From the NCBI GenBank assembly GCA_028281665.1, contig JANQJK010000003.1, forward strand, positions 62,001 to 126,000: a stretch of DNA of 64,000 bases. The letters run 5' to 3'. The notes under the pieces are model-generated. The model did not search any database. It had not been told where the DNA came from and saw nothing but the letters and a program-made list of their open reading frames with translations. The position numbers and the translations under genes are program-made. The stretch is from Hyphococcus sp. GTDB taxonomy: Bacteria > Pseudomonadota > Alphaproteobacteria > Caulobacterales > Parvularculaceae. Below are positions 25,377 to 33,918 of the stretch, piece by piece; position 1 is the first letter of the stretch, and the number at the start of each line of letters is the position of its first letter.

Positions 25377-26436
25377 ATGCGGGCTGCACTAATATTGGTT
25401 ATTCTTATGCTTGCACTCTATGGCTGTGACGAGCCGATAACATGCCAAAGTCCCTGTCCAAACCCTAATGAGAAGCGCGACTTTTTTTGTGGGTGACCCT
25501 TCGGATAATGAAGAGTCACGCCCGGATACTTCAGACCAATCGATATTGGCACAATGTATTTGTCCATATTCGAATGGCACCGTTGGGGCGTACTTCAGCA
25601 ATCGTCCGAATCAATACGACACTTATTCCCGACCCCTCTCGATAAGAGCGTCAAGGTGTGAAAACCTTACTTGGTGTGAAATCGCAGGCGACACCCAAGA
25701 GTTCATGACTGGGCGCATTCGCTTGCAACCTGATTCTTGGCATACACACACGAATACTATTGACGGGCGGCGCGTATACTACACCATAGGTAAGCTAGTC
25801 CCAAGATACGGATCATTAGAAGAAGAAAGAAAGCGATATTCCTACATAAAGTTAGCTTCAACGAAATTAAATTCGATTGGCCTGCTTTCCGCGACAAGGC
25901 TAGCTCGAATGTCAGATGATTTTGTATTTAGCAATGACCCGGCATCATGCCGAAATGAATGTGAATCTGCGTATACATTTTCAGCGTACTGCCTAAACGG
26001 GGAATTGCCTCAACCTCAAGGCGGGGGCATCATGTCTCTATATGAATTCTTAAAAGACCCGAATCAACAAGCACTCTCATCGGAGCGCTTGCAAAGGATG
26101 TTCGATATTGATGAAGACCCATGTGAACGAAAGGCGACGAATCTTGCAGCAGGCGAATTTTCGAATTCAGGTCTTGCCTGTGCCCTCGGGTCAGAAATCA
26201 CTGACCTTGCTGCGGTCGCTACAATCAAAGTGCCACCATATCTGAATGGAAAGATTCAACGTATTGAAGATTCGGTGCTGCTTGAATTCGATGATAGCGG
26301 AACAGCACCTGCGCTGGAACTTAGCGATGAATACCTCAATGAAGATTGGGGCGGCTATATAAGACATATTGAGGCTGACGGCGAGCATTTGAGATTGGGT
26401 ATAGGCTACCAAAGCTGTATTCAAGTAAGGTACTGA
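25377..26436 (+). pseudogene. Cys-rich lipoprotein gene split by a one-base shift in a T7 tract
   Basis: ATG 25377, with AGGA upstream, encodes a lipoprotein signal (MRAALILVILMLALYGC) and then CDEPITCQSPCPNPNEKRD before stopping at 25496. At a run of seven T (25482-25488) the reading passes into the next frame, which stays open to 26436 and continues with FFVGDPSDNEESRPD. Removal of one T would give a single protein of about 352 residues. The downstream part alone could start at ATG 25468, without a signal. It is a frameshift mutation, slippery-site expression, or a sequencing error. No family recognised; it lies 23 bases after the glycine-zipper gene. Confidence 0.6.
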
Positions 26437-26624
26437 TTAAAGTATGTGTTCGAAGTCGATATGTCCGATAAATTAGGCGGACTCAAAGGGTCGGCGCAAC
26501 GCAAATTCTTTGATCGCAAAGAAGGAGCGTTTGCAAATGTCCGGTTTTGCGCGCATAGCGCAACCGTCCGAGGGTCGCCTTTACGGTTAGTCGCGCTTGC
26601 CAAATTGAAATTACGACAGCGCGC

Positions 26625-26828
26625 TCAAAAGCCAGGCACCCTTGGCGCGGCGATTATCTGGCGACGCGAAACTTCAACGCGCAGATGATGCAATGACGTT
26701 TCAATGGCGTTTCTATCGTCTGGGCTGAGCGCGTGGTTTCCCAACTCTACTTCGAGCTGATTGATGAGCGCCGTCAACTCGCAAGTTGCCAGACGCGTTA
26801 ATTCCGATGAATTTATTTTGAACTGCAT
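26625..26828 (-). CDS. Small helical protein of the mobile region
   Basis: 67 residues from ATG 26828, supported by AAGGAGG 9 bases upstream; the frame is open further to 26903 but without a site. Sequence MQFKINSSELTRLATCELTA and INQLEVELGNHALSPDDRNA is helical with a regular charge pattern, like small phage or island proteins that act as DNA-binding or regulatory partners. No family recognised. Its leader can form a long hairpin. Confidence 0.55.
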   Translation of the reverse strand: MQFKINSSELTRLATCELTALINQLEVELGNHALSPDDRNAIETSLHHLRVEVSRRQIIAAPRVPGF

Positions 26829-26851
26829 GGGCTTTGCCTCCTTGTTCGTTC

Positions 26852-26934
26852 GAGGCTCCCGACCACCGGAAGCCTTTCCTGAACCCGGACCCACAAGACT
26901 CATACCCAGGGAAAGGTTCTGGTGATCGGAGGCG
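26852..26934 (-). promoter_or_regulatory. Long imperfect hairpin in the leader of the small helical gene
   Basis: Arms 26852-26880 and 26909-26934 are near-complementary over about 25 bases (GGAAAGGCTTCCGGTGGTCG against CGATCACCAGAACCTTTCC). On the minus-strand transcript the hairpin ends about 20 bases before the ribosome site of the gene at 26828. It could be a leader control element or an att-like inverted structure. Confidence 0.4.
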
Positions 26935-26960
26935 TTAAAACGGACAGGAGGCAGCCATCA

Positions 26961-27041
26961 GTGACAAAGAAAGACAGCGCCGGATTGATGCGGACTAAAA
27001 CAGAGCGTTACGACGCGAAACAATATTGCGTAAATCAGTGA
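26961..27041 (+). CDS. Possible 26-residue peptide
   Basis: GTG 26961 has AGGAGG 9 bases upstream and encodes MTKKDSAGLMRTKTERYDAK plus six residues before TGA. It is basic and hydrophilic. The good ribosome site is the only support. Confidence 0.25.
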   Translation: MTKKDSAGLMRTKTERYDAKQYCVNQ

Positions 27042-27057
27042 AAACCGGCTATCCAGT

Positions 27058-27087
27058 TTGCGATAGATAGTCATTACACGGTATAAT
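27058..27087 (+). promoter_or_regulatory. Likely promoter for the gene at 27116
   Basis: A consensus TATAAT (27082-27087) lies 28 bases before the ATG; TTGCGA (27058-27063) stands 18 bases further up as a moderate -35 element. Confidence 0.45.
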
Positions 27088-27115
27088 TGAAGTATAAAGC
27101 CGCTTTGGAGGTAGC

Positions 27116-27394
27116 ATGGGCGGAAAGAGTAAAGACTATAAGCGTCAAGGTTTGATAATCGAATATAGAGAATTGGGCACGGTCTCCGTTGAAGAGATGG
27201 TGCATGCGCTGATCGAAGACCTTCACGCTTTACGCGATATTTACAACGTCCGGTACACCACCGGTGCGCATTTAAGGTTGCCTGTGACAAATGAATATGG
27301 AGAACATCTAACGGTACGCGGCCCCTCTGGCGGTCACGTTTTTCGTCTTGATACCCATCATTACCAACCGGCCTGCAAAGATTATGATCTTTAA
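27116..27394 (+). CDS. Small protein of unknown function upstream of integrase 2
   Basis: 92 residues with GGAGG 4 bases before the ATG. Sequence runs from a basic N-terminus (MGGKSKDYKRQGLIIEYREL) through a helix (VEEMVHALIEDLHALRDIY) to a beta-rich end (VRYTTGAHLRLPVTNEYGEH). No family recognised. With the next small gene and the integrase it forms a likely operon of the mobile element. Confidence 0.6.
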   Translation: MGGKSKDYKRQGLIIEYRELGTVSVEEMVHALIEDLHALRDIYNVRYTTGAHLRLPVTNEYGEHLTVRGPSGGHVFRLDTHHYQPACKDYDL

Positions 27395-27405
27395 CGGGAA
27401 ATTTG

Positions 27406-27645
27406 ATGATTAAACAACCAACATATATTGATTTGGGCGAAGCGCGGCAGGTGCTCGCCGAAATGGGCGTTGAATTGTCCGAGCGGCAGATGAAGCGCGC
27501 CGCCGATATGGACGCCAACGGCATGCGCAAGCTGCCGTTTTTTATCGACCCGATCGAGGGCAAGCTGAAAATCGAAAAGCAGACGCTCATCAATGTATAC
27601 AGACAACGGCAGTTAGAGGCCGAGAGCCGATTTACCTGTGGGTAA
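27406..27645 (+). CDS. Small helical protein, candidate excisionase of integrase 2
   Basis: 79 residues from ATG 27406 (an in-frame TTG lies one codon before). The sequence IDLGEARQVLAEMGVELSER followed by QMKRAADMDANGMRKLPFF and KLKIEKQTLINVYRQRQLEA looks like an HTH with a short wing. Small basic HTH proteins just before an integrase gene are usually recombination directionality factors, which is the basis for the guess. Confidence 0.5.
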   Translation: MIKQPTYIDLGEARQVLAEMGVELSERQMKRAADMDANGMRKLPFFIDPIEGKLKIEKQTLINVYRQRQLEAESRFTCG

Positions 27646-27696
27646 AATCACATTGATTGTTGAACAGGCGAATCGCGTTCTGAACAATGATTCTTA

Positions 27697-28911
27697 ATGG
27701 CAGATATAAGAAAGCGGGTAGGCAAAAAAGGAACCACTTATCAGGTCCGATACCCGAGCACGGCAACAAAGAGCGGGTATGCGTTCAAGACATTTGAGAC
27801 GCTTAAAGAAGCGCGTGCTTTTGTAGAAAGCGGAAAGGCGAGACGACAACTGGGTTCTTCAGCTACCGAAACTTTGTCCGTACCATCTGCAACCCAAAAA
27901 TGGCTTGAAATCTGTGAAAAAGAAGGCACTGACGGAAATGATCCGGTCACACCCTATACTCTTGACTCATACGAATATTTCTCGCGATTCATGAATGGGT
28001 ATACTTGGGAAAAGAACCTTCATGAACTGTGCCCGCCGGACATTGTGGCGTTTCGTTCCTGGCTCCTAGAAAATTGTCCATCGCGCTACATCGCGCGAAA
28101 AACGCTGACATATTTTCATACGGTCCTCAGTGAAATGGCAATCCGTGGCCATATGCCTGCCAATGTGGCGTCCGGTATCAACATCAGTTCGAATTCCCGG
28201 TATGAACAGCCGGTCACGCCCCCGACAGTTGAAGAGTTTCACGCTTTGCTTGCAGCAGCGGACAGATTGGCAAACTCGAAAAACAAACAGATCGCGAAGG
28301 CCTGGGAACGAAACCGTCCTATGCTTTATCTCGCGGGCGATACCGGCATGCGACCAGGGGAATATCTGGCGTTGCCGCGTTTCAATATTGATCGCCGGGA
28401 AGTCAAAGTCGATCGCGCGGTTGAACGCAGTGGGCATAGAATATCCGTCACCAAGACACCGGCAGGATGGCGCTGGATTGATATCAGCCCAGAAACGGCT
28501 GACATAGTTTTACACTACGCTGACAATCATGTGCCCAATAACAAATATGATCTCGTATTCCCGACGAAAACGGGACGCTGGCAATCCGTCAATAATTGGC
28601 GGAGGCTTGGTTTTACGGCGGCGTGTTTTGAAGCCGGACTTGTCGAAGAAGTTGAAGTGGATGGTAAGTTAGTTGAAAGGCGCAGATTCTCACCTTACGA
28701 TTTGCGCCACTTTTATGCGTCGGTTTTCATTCAGAACAAAGTCAATCTGAAACGCATTCAGCACCTCATGGGACACCGCAACATCACCACGACATTGAAC
28801 GTCTATGGGCATTTAATTGAGCGTGCGGAGGCGCGCGAAGAGGACAAGTCTGGACTGATATCAATGTTGGGGGCAAATGGCTGTGGCGAATCTGTGGCAG
28901 ACGCTCCGTAA
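27697..28911 (+). CDS. Tyrosine recombinase / integrase 2 (tRNA-Arg fragment side)
   Basis: 404 residues. An AP2-like arm-binding N-terminus (RKRVGKKGTTYQVRYPSTAT, then GYAFKTFETLKEARAFVESG), a core-binding domain, and a catalytic domain with Arg in GDTGMRPGEYLALP, the full HxxR-type box as YDLRHFYAS, His in LMGHRNITTT and Tyr in LNVYGHLIE. It differs clearly from integrase 1. The gene runs straight into a tRNA-Arg 3' half 24 bases after its stop, and two TGTGGC arm-like repeats lie inside its last codons. Confidence 0.92.
   Translation: MADIRKRVGKKGTTYQVRYPSTATKSGYAFKTFETLKEARAFVESGKARRQLGSSATETLSVPSATQKWLEICEKEGTDGNDPVTPYTLDSYEYFSRFMNGYTWEKNLHELCPPDIVAFRSWLLENCPSRYIARKTLTYFHTVLSEMAIRGHMPANVASGINISSNSRYEQPVTPPTVEEFHALLAAADRLANSKNKQIAKAWERNRPMLYLAGDTGMRPGEYLALPRFNIDRREVKVDRAVERSGHRISVTKTPAGWRWIDISPETADIVLHYADNHVPNNKYDLVFPTKTGRWQSVNNWRRLGFTAACFEAGLVEEVEVDGKLVERRRFSPYDLRHFYASVFIQNKVNLKRIQHLMGHRNITTTLNVYGHLIERAEAREEDKSGLISMLGANGCGESVADAP
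28882..28899 (+). repeat. Left pair of TGTGGC arm-like repeats
   Basis: TGTGGC at 28882 and TGTGGCA at 28893 are exactly 11 bases apart, one helical turn, within the 3' end of the integrase 2 gene. A second pair with the same spacing lies beyond the tRNA fragment. Confidence 0.5.
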
Positions 28912-28935
28912 GCGGCTGTTTTATTGCGTTTTTAT

Positions 28936-28985
28936 CCTGCCTTCTAAGCAGGATGTTGCAGGTTCGAGTCCTGCCGGGCGTGCCA
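28936..28985 (+). repeat. 3' half of tRNA-Arg(UCU): attachment site
   Basis: The anticodon arm CCTGC-CTTCTAA-GCAGG, variable loop, T arm GCAGG-TTCGAGT-CCTGC, acceptor 3' strand CGGGCGT, discriminator G and CCA are present, but no D arm or 5' acceptor strand precedes them. It is a displaced tRNA 3' end left by integration. By orientation the intact tRNA-Arg would be expected to the left of integrase 2, but only tRNA-His is found there in this window. Confidence 0.8.
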
Positions 28986-29313
28986 CTTATTTTTCAATAA
29001 CTTAGTGCACGGTTACGGAAAGAAATGCTTAGAATTAGTCTTTTTTGCCACAAGTTTCTATCCCTCCGTATACCGCAGAAATCCGCCGTTCTCTGATTTG
29101 GCCTGTTCCGCCTTGTGGCAAGTTTGTGGCAAAAATTCTGCTAGTAATCGCTAGAAAAGATCAAGAAATTCAAGAAAATTGGTGGTTTCCAGTTATTTTC
29201 TAAACTGCTATATTTTGAGGGGGCCAGATATCATTTTTAAGTATTCAAGTTCTGGCGGTCTCTTGTTGGGTTTGTTGGGGAGGGGCCAACATTAGCTACG
29301 TAGGGAGAATACT
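28986..29313. repeat. Gene-free stretch with right arm-like repeats
   Basis: No gene is seen. TGTGGCA at 29114 and 29125 is again spaced 11 bases, and its complement TGCCACA stands at 29046. Together with the pair at 28882 they flank the tRNA-Arg fragment on both sides and look like integrase arm sites. The rest is AT-rich and probably holds the promoter of the symporter operon. Confidence 0.45.
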
Positions 29314-30960
29314 GTGAATTTTGATACAGCCTTATTGCTCGGACTGTCGATCGGTCCTGTAATATATATCATCATTACGCTATGGCGCGGCAGTGCCAAA
29401 TCATTTGGTGCATTTCATTACGCTGACCGAGGTATAGCGCCCTCCGATTTTATCGACAGCACAATAATGTACGCTTTGCAGGTGGCGGTTATTTCATTAT
29501 TCGCCACCTGGGGCTTTATCAATGGCTTGTGGGCGATGCTGGTGCCCATTTTTTGGGGAATTGGCTATCTGATAATTCGCGCATTAATTCTAAGTGGTAG
29601 GCTTGATGACATCATATTGGGGCGAATGGTTGGAACCATTCATCACTTCATATCACAGCAGAATCGCTATCGATATGTTGCTGTCGTTGCGGCGCTGATT
29701 ACTTTGCTCGGCATTGCCGGCCCCGCCATGTTTGAAGCGCATTTTGTCGCCGATCTTGTAAGCAGATCAGTCAATCCCGAGACGGTGAATGGCGAGTATT
29801 ATCTTGCGCTTTTTGTGGCCTTTCTGTTCGTAAGCGGGATTTACATGATTTACAGCGGCTTCATTGGAGTCGTGGGCACTGACAAAATCCAGCTTGCCAT
29901 CGGTTATGCGTGTTTCAGCGCGGTGTTCGCGCTGCTTATAGCGGCTTTGTCCGCATCGAAGAGTTCGGAAGCATTTTATATTGGCGTTATCTGTCTTGCC
30001 TTTGCTGGTATCGTGTTCATCTCAAAATTCGTCGTTGACCTCGTGTTGCGCCACACAGACGTTATTTCACTCGTTTCTACAGGTATCGGAGTGGCGGCGT
30101 TTGCGATCGCTGCCTATGTAGCTTTCACGGCTGTCAATGATAGTGATTCCTCTGCGCTTTCATTTTCGGCATTCATTAGCGAGAATTTCAGAGACCGTTT
30201 TCCCCTCATCTCGATACTGAGCCTTGCGATCGCAAATGGTCTGTACCAATTGGTTGACGTCGGGCATTGGCAACGTCTTCTTGCCGTCCAGACGACCTCA
30301 GATGATCTTCCAAAGGCCCGGCGTACTCTCGCCGTTTCTACACTTGCAGTCGGGATTTATTCGCCACTTACATGGGCGATTGCTGTAATGTTTGGCATCA
30401 CGTTGCGTTATTTACTTCCCGAAGGTGATCCCTGGGTAATCGTATCAGAATTGATGACGTATTTTGACGCAGGCGGCTTTATCGGTAGCATTCAGGCGCT
30501 ACTTTTCGTTGCTGCTTTGACAGCAATCATGTTCTCGACAATTGACTCTCTCATATCCGGTGTGGCCTTTACGGTTCACAACGACATTCTTTTGCAGTTC
30601 TCCGACAAGTTTCGTTCGGTAACATGGGCAAAAATCGTCACGGCATTTCTGCTCATCGGGATGTTCTATTATTATCTCTTTATGCGGAATAAAACGGGCG
30701 CGCAATTTGATGCCATTCTCTATTTTTCATGGTCGTGTCAGATTGCGCTCGTGCCTGCTGTCATTTCGACATTCGTAAGGCCATCGTCTGGCCCCGTCAT
30801 TGTCGCGAGTATGATTGCAGGCTGCGCGGCGGCGACCTGGCCGTTCATACAAGGCAACCCCGCCGCTGTTTTTGAGGTTTCCCCCACATTTGCATTGGCG
30901 GCTTCGGCAATCGTTTTTATCGTTTTGGATAGTGCGCAGCGTATCATGAGCCGTGCGTAA
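29314..30960 (+). CDS. Sodium:solute symporter-like membrane protein
   Basis: 548 residues from GTG 29314 with AGGGAGA upstream. About 13-14 TM helices in the pattern of the SSS family; early helices carry FHYADRGIAPSDFIDSTIMY, and helix 8 region reads YQLVDVGHWQRLLAVQTT, comparable to the core sodium/substrate helix of SSS proteins. The substrate is not known. It is the first gene of a three-gene operon with a small membrane protein and a small soluble protein, which is not a standard SSS neighbourhood. Confidence 0.7.
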   Translation: MNFDTALLLGLSIGPVIYIIITLWRGSAKSFGAFHYADRGIAPSDFIDSTIMYALQVAVISLFATWGFINGLWAMLVPIFWGIGYLIIRALILSGRLDDIILGRMVGTIHHFISQQNRYRYVAVVAALITLLGIAGPAMFEAHFVADLVSRSVNPETVNGEYYLALFVAFLFVSGIYMIYSGFIGVVGTDKIQLAIGYACFSAVFALLIAALSASKSSEAFYIGVICLAFAGIVFISKFVVDLVLRHTDVISLVSTGIGVAAFAIAAYVAFTAVNDSDSSALSFSAFISENFRDRFPLISILSLAIANGLYQLVDVGHWQRLLAVQTTSDDLPKARRTLAVSTLAVGIYSPLTWAIAVMFGITLRYLLPEGDPWVIVSELMTYFDAGGFIGSIQALLFVAALTAIMFSTIDSLISGVAFTVHNDILLQFSDKFRSVTWAKIVTAFLLIGMFYYYLFMRNKTGAQFDAILYFSWSCQIALVPAVISTFVRPSSGPVIVASMIAGCAAATWPFIQGNPAAVFEVSPTFALAASAIVFIVLDSAQRIMSRA

Positions 30961-30972
30961 CGGGGGGTAAGA

Positions 30973-31389
30973 ATGGGATATAGTACCGATGATATGTTTT
31001 TCGGCATGTTGCGAGATTTATGGGTCAATCACAAAGTCTTAACTATCTTGGCTCTTTCCTATATTTTGTTTGGCTTGGCTATCCGCTTGAAATTAAACGG
31101 TTTTGCTAGAAACAATAGAATTGATGCGCTTGATCGTAACAGCCTTGACGTCAGGGAAGCCTTGAAAAAACTTCGAGATTGGCTTGCCAAAGGGGTTACA
31201 GATGGGTGGGCACCCCTCCTCATTTCCTTCTTCCTTATGATAATAGGGCTGAAAACTGTGCAGGCGGGGGCTGACCCCGACCCCAATTTGGTCCAAATTT
31301 TGTCACTAATGCCTGCAATCGTGATAGCGTTCAGTCAACTGCGTGCGCAATTGCGCGGCGCACAAGAACTGCGGAAGCTAATAGAATAG
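30973..31389 (+). CDS. Two-to-three-helix membrane protein
   Basis: 138 residues. TM segments: KVLTILALSYILFGLAIRL, then WAPLLISFFLMIIGLKTV and ILSLMPAIVIAFSQL. A charged cytosolic stretch (ALDRNSLDVREALKKLRDWL) lies between the first two. No family recognised. It starts 12 bases after the symporter-like gene and probably acts with it. Confidence 0.6.
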   Translation: MGYSTDDMFFGMLRDLWVNHKVLTILALSYILFGLAIRLKLNGFARNNRIDALDRNSLDVREALKKLRDWLAKGVTDGWAPLLISFFLMIIGLKTVQAGADPDPNLVQILSLMPAIVIAFSQLRAQLRGAQELRKLIE

Positions 31390-31398
31390 AGGTCAGAC

Positions 31399-31767
31399 AT
31401 GCCGCCATCAGGATATTCAGGCCGACAGGCAGCTTCGATTGTTGAATTTCTGCGCTCCTGTTCCGCCGCGCTCAAGGCGGAAGCTGAGCGCGATAAACTC
31501 TCGCTTCTGGCGGGATTAAAGCGGGAAATCGAAGATATTCAGGCCTTGATCAAACAAGGGACTGAAACTGCCGTCGCGGTCGATGTGCTGCGACTGACCG
31601 GGGATTTTTATGGGCGAGTCGCCCGCACTAACCCTTCGTCGACCCCTGAGTATGATGAAGCTGTGTGCGGTGTTTTGGATCAGATCGGCGAAGAGATTCG
31701 CGCCATTCATGTCCCGCCGGGCCTGGCCGAAAAAATGTTGCGGCGGGAAGAATTAGAAACTGTCTGA
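31399..31767 (+). CDS. Small soluble helical protein of symporter operon
   Basis: 122 residues, mostly alpha-helical: ASIVEFLRSCSAALKAEAER, then LLAGLKREIEDIQALIKQG and EAVCGVLDQIGEEIRAIHVP. No signal or TM. GAGG precedes the ATG. It ends the operon started by the symporter-like gene. No family recognised. Confidence 0.55.
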   Translation: MPPSGYSGRQAASIVEFLRSCSAALKAEAERDKLSLLAGLKREIEDIQALIKQGTETAVAVDVLRLTGDFYGRVARTNPSSTPEYDEAVCGVLDQIGEEIRAIHVPPGLAEKMLRREELETV

Positions 31768-31852
31768 ATTGAGTCTACTGAAAACTGATCTATTTTCTAA
31801 AATCTGCACTAACAGGAATTACTGGAAGAAGAAATTTTAGGCAGCAAGGTAT

Positions 31853-31911
31853 TAAAAAGATGCTCATTCACGAGTTTACGCGCGGAAACGGCGCGCGTTT
31901 CATGAATGGGC
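31853..31911 (-). terminator. Rho-independent terminator of the serine recombinase gene
   Basis: On the minus strand an imperfect GC-rich hairpin (arms CATTCATGAAACGCGCG and CGCGTAAACTCGTGAATG) is followed within a few bases by CTTTTT. The recombinase stop codon lies inside the first arm. Confidence 0.65.
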
Positions 31912-32505
31912 TTCTTCCAAGACCCTTTTTAGCGCCCGATTCAAAGTTGAATCCGAAACATCCAGTCTTCGCGCCATTTCTTTAAAGGGTACGGCTTTCT
32001 GTTCCATAAGACGATGAGCTTCCAGTACTTCGAACTCGCCGAGTTTACGTGGTCTACCGAGCTGTTTGCCACGTTTCCGCGCGGCTTCCAGACCGTTCAT
32101 TGTATTTTCGCGAATCATATCGCGCTGGAATTCGGCGATGGCGCTGAAAATGTGAAAGATGAGCTTGCCGCCCGGCGTCGTTGTGTTGATCCCTTCGTTG
32201 AGCGAACAGAAATGAATGCCTTTGTTGTGAAAACATGTGAGCAAATCGGCCAGATGCAGAACAGAGCGCCCCAATCGATCGAGCTTGTAAACAGCAATGA
32301 TATCGCCAGGCTTTAGGGCTGCCAGCGCGGCATCGAGGCCGGGGCGGTTTTTCTGCGCGCCCGAGACGCCCTGGTCTGTGAAGATTGCATCGCAGCCGAC
32401 ATCTTCAAGAGCGTCAAGCTGCATCCGCAAATGCTGTTCACGAGTGCTGACGCGTGCATACCCAACGCGCTTCCGGACATTTTCCAGCTGAGGCCACACG
32501 CTCAT
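31900..32505 (-). CDS. Small serine recombinase (resolvase/invertase family)
   Basis: 201 residues from ATG 32505 (a GTG one codon upstream is also possible; GGAG lies 7-10 bases before). Resolvase domain with the Ser nucleophile in GYARVSTREQ, then DQGVSGAQKNRPGLDAAL, KLDRLGRSVLHL and the E helix AEFQRDMIRENT. A C-terminal HTH (FKEMARRLDVSDSTLNRALK) binds DNA. It belongs to the Pin/Tn3-resolvase group. No invertible segment or Tn3 transposase is adjacent, so it is an orphan. Confidence 0.9.
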   Translation of the reverse strand: MSVWPQLENVRKRVGYARVSTREQHLRMQLDALEDVGCDAIFTDQGVSGAQKNRPGLDAALAALKPGDIIAVYKLDRLGRSVLHLADLLTCFHNKGIHFCSLNEGINTTTPGGKLIFHIFSAIAEFQRDMIRENTMNGLEAARKRGKQLGRPRKLGEFEVLEAHRLMEQKAVPFKEMARRLDVSDSTLNRALKRVLEEAHS

Positions 32506-32670
32506 CACATCGCATCTCCTTCATCATCAAAAACGAAGGTTTTTGCGAGTGCGCCATGACAATGCCTCCTGTCGATCAGCGGAACCGAATTCCGCGCATT
32601 TCCAATACGCTTTAATTTAAATATCATTCCCATAAACATCAACGTGCAATAATATCAATAACGTTCGTTT

Positions 32671-33030
32671 TTGAATAAAGCACGGCCAACGACTTTATTA
32701 TATCTATCACTTCTCATTGCACTGACTTATCCGCAGTTTTCTTTTGCCAAGGATAAAAACAGCGATTACCTGAATCAGCTCCCGAAAGCTGAGCTGGAAA
32801 TGATGATTTATGGCGCTGTGGACATGGCGGGCCATATTGCATTTTTAGAAGATCATGACCGTGGTATGTGCATATGGAACTGGCTGGCCGATGACGTTGA
32901 TGCAAAGAAAGCACTTATCATTCGCAGTATGGAGAAATATCCCGATCATTCGCCAACGGGAATCATCATTGCGCTTATTGAGCGTGATTGCGGAAAGTTC
33001 CCGCGCGCGCAAGAGAATACAATCGAATAA
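32671..33030 (+). CDS. Small exported protein, weakly Rap1a/Tai-like
   Basis: 119 residues from a TTG at 32671, chosen because it alone includes the signal peptide (TTLLYLSLLIALTYPQFSFA). Mature part has two Cys (GMCIWNWL and ERDCGKF) and PDHSPTGIIIALIERDCG, which recalls the spacing of Rap1a/Tai immunity proteins. No ribosome site is clear, so the start is uncertain. It faces the following minus-strand gene, with only 6 bases between their ends. Confidence 0.5.
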   Translation: MNKARPTTLLYLSLLIALTYPQFSFAKDKNSDYLNQLPKAELEMMIYGAVDMAGHIAFLEDHDRGMCIWNWLADDVDAKKALIIRSMEKYPDHSPTGIIIALIERDCGKFPRAQENTIE

Positions 33031-33036
33031 GTCGTG

Positions 33037-33885
33037 TCAGGAGGGTTCGGCCGGAGCTGTGCCTACAGCCGGGCGCGCTGGAATATCAAGATCAAGGTCG
33101 GCAGCATCGCTTCGGGTGCTTGCCGCCGCAAACTGGCCATTCACATTGGGCGCGTCAATACGGCCTTCCGGCATATGCTCATCGGCGGCGGAACGACGAA
33201 TGGCTGCATGGTCATCATTCTGTTGTTCATTGCTGAAGCGGAACTTGCGGAGGATTGAAGGCCTATTCTCAATCTGATCGTCAATTTCCGCCAGTTCGTC
33301 CGCTGAGGGAGGGTTATCCTCGTCTTCGAGTCGCGCCTTCGCGGGGTTCAACACGTTGCGTTCATAATCATCGATTTCGGCCTGCTCCGCATCGATCTCT
33401 TGCGAGCGCTTAAGGACAGGTTGTATGTCTTCCCAACGGGTCGCGTCCTCAGGCACATCAGCCTGCGCCATCTGATCTTTTGAAACTTCGTCGCCGCTTT
33501 CTGTGAGCCACGCTCCATCGGCGCGTTGATAGACATGAGTGCCGTCATTGAGCGTCGCTGCGCGAGAACGCATATCAGTAAGAATAACATCCAGATCAGC
33601 TTGTTCTTTGTCCAAAGCTTCACGGGCGTGCGCCACGGCGTCATAGACATTATCCAGCTTCTCAGAGACACGAGTGTAGAGGGCTGCATATTCAGGATCG
33701 GCAAGCCGTCGTTTCAATTCACTTATCGCCATAGCGGCGTCCAGTTGCTTCGCGCTATCCTTGTCGTCGCGACTTCCCAGCGTGTTGCCAAGCGCTCCAT
33801 TCTCAGCGAGCGCGCGGAGCCTGAAAAGCATTTCCTGTGATGGTGTCGCATTTGTGTTAAACTCTGCGCCAAACTCTATCGCCAT
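33037..33885 (-). CDS. Coiled-coil protein of unknown function
   Basis: 282 residues from ATG 33885, supported by AAGGA 9 bases upstream; the longer frame to 33948 would run through the promoter. Strongly helical and acidic: DNVYDAVAHAREALDKEQAD, then RSQEIDAEQAEIDDYERNVL and SADELAEIDDQIENRPSIL, with a Pro/Ala-rich tail. No catalytic motif is seen and no signal. A strong promoter stands just before it. Confidence 0.6.
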   Translation of the reverse strand: MAIEFGAEFNTNATPSQEMLFRLRALAENGALGNTLGSRDDKDSAKQLDAAMAISELKRRLADPEYAALYTRVSEKLDNVYDAVAHAREALDKEQADLDVILTDMRSRAATLNDGTHVYQRADGAWLTESGDEVSKDQMAQADVPEDATRWEDIQPVLKRSQEIDAEQAEIDDYERNVLNPAKARLEDEDNPPSADELAEIDDQIENRPSILRKFRFSNEQQNDDHAAIRRSAADEHMPEGRIDAPNVNGQFAAASTRSDAADLDLDIPARPAVGTAPAEPS

Positions 33886-33918
33886 ATACACATCCTTATA
33901 TTTATTAGTATACTGATT

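Noticed and set aside
26446-26688. 80-codon plus-strand frame
   Set aside because: No ribosome site, overlaps the better supported small gene on the other strand, no recognisable pattern.
28936-28985. Complete tRNA-Arg gene
   Set aside because: The D arm and 5' acceptor strand are missing upstream; only the 3' half is present.
31900-32505. Invertible segment next to the serine recombinase
   Set aside because: No matching inverted crossover sites could be seen nearby; the only strong inverted repeat is its terminator.
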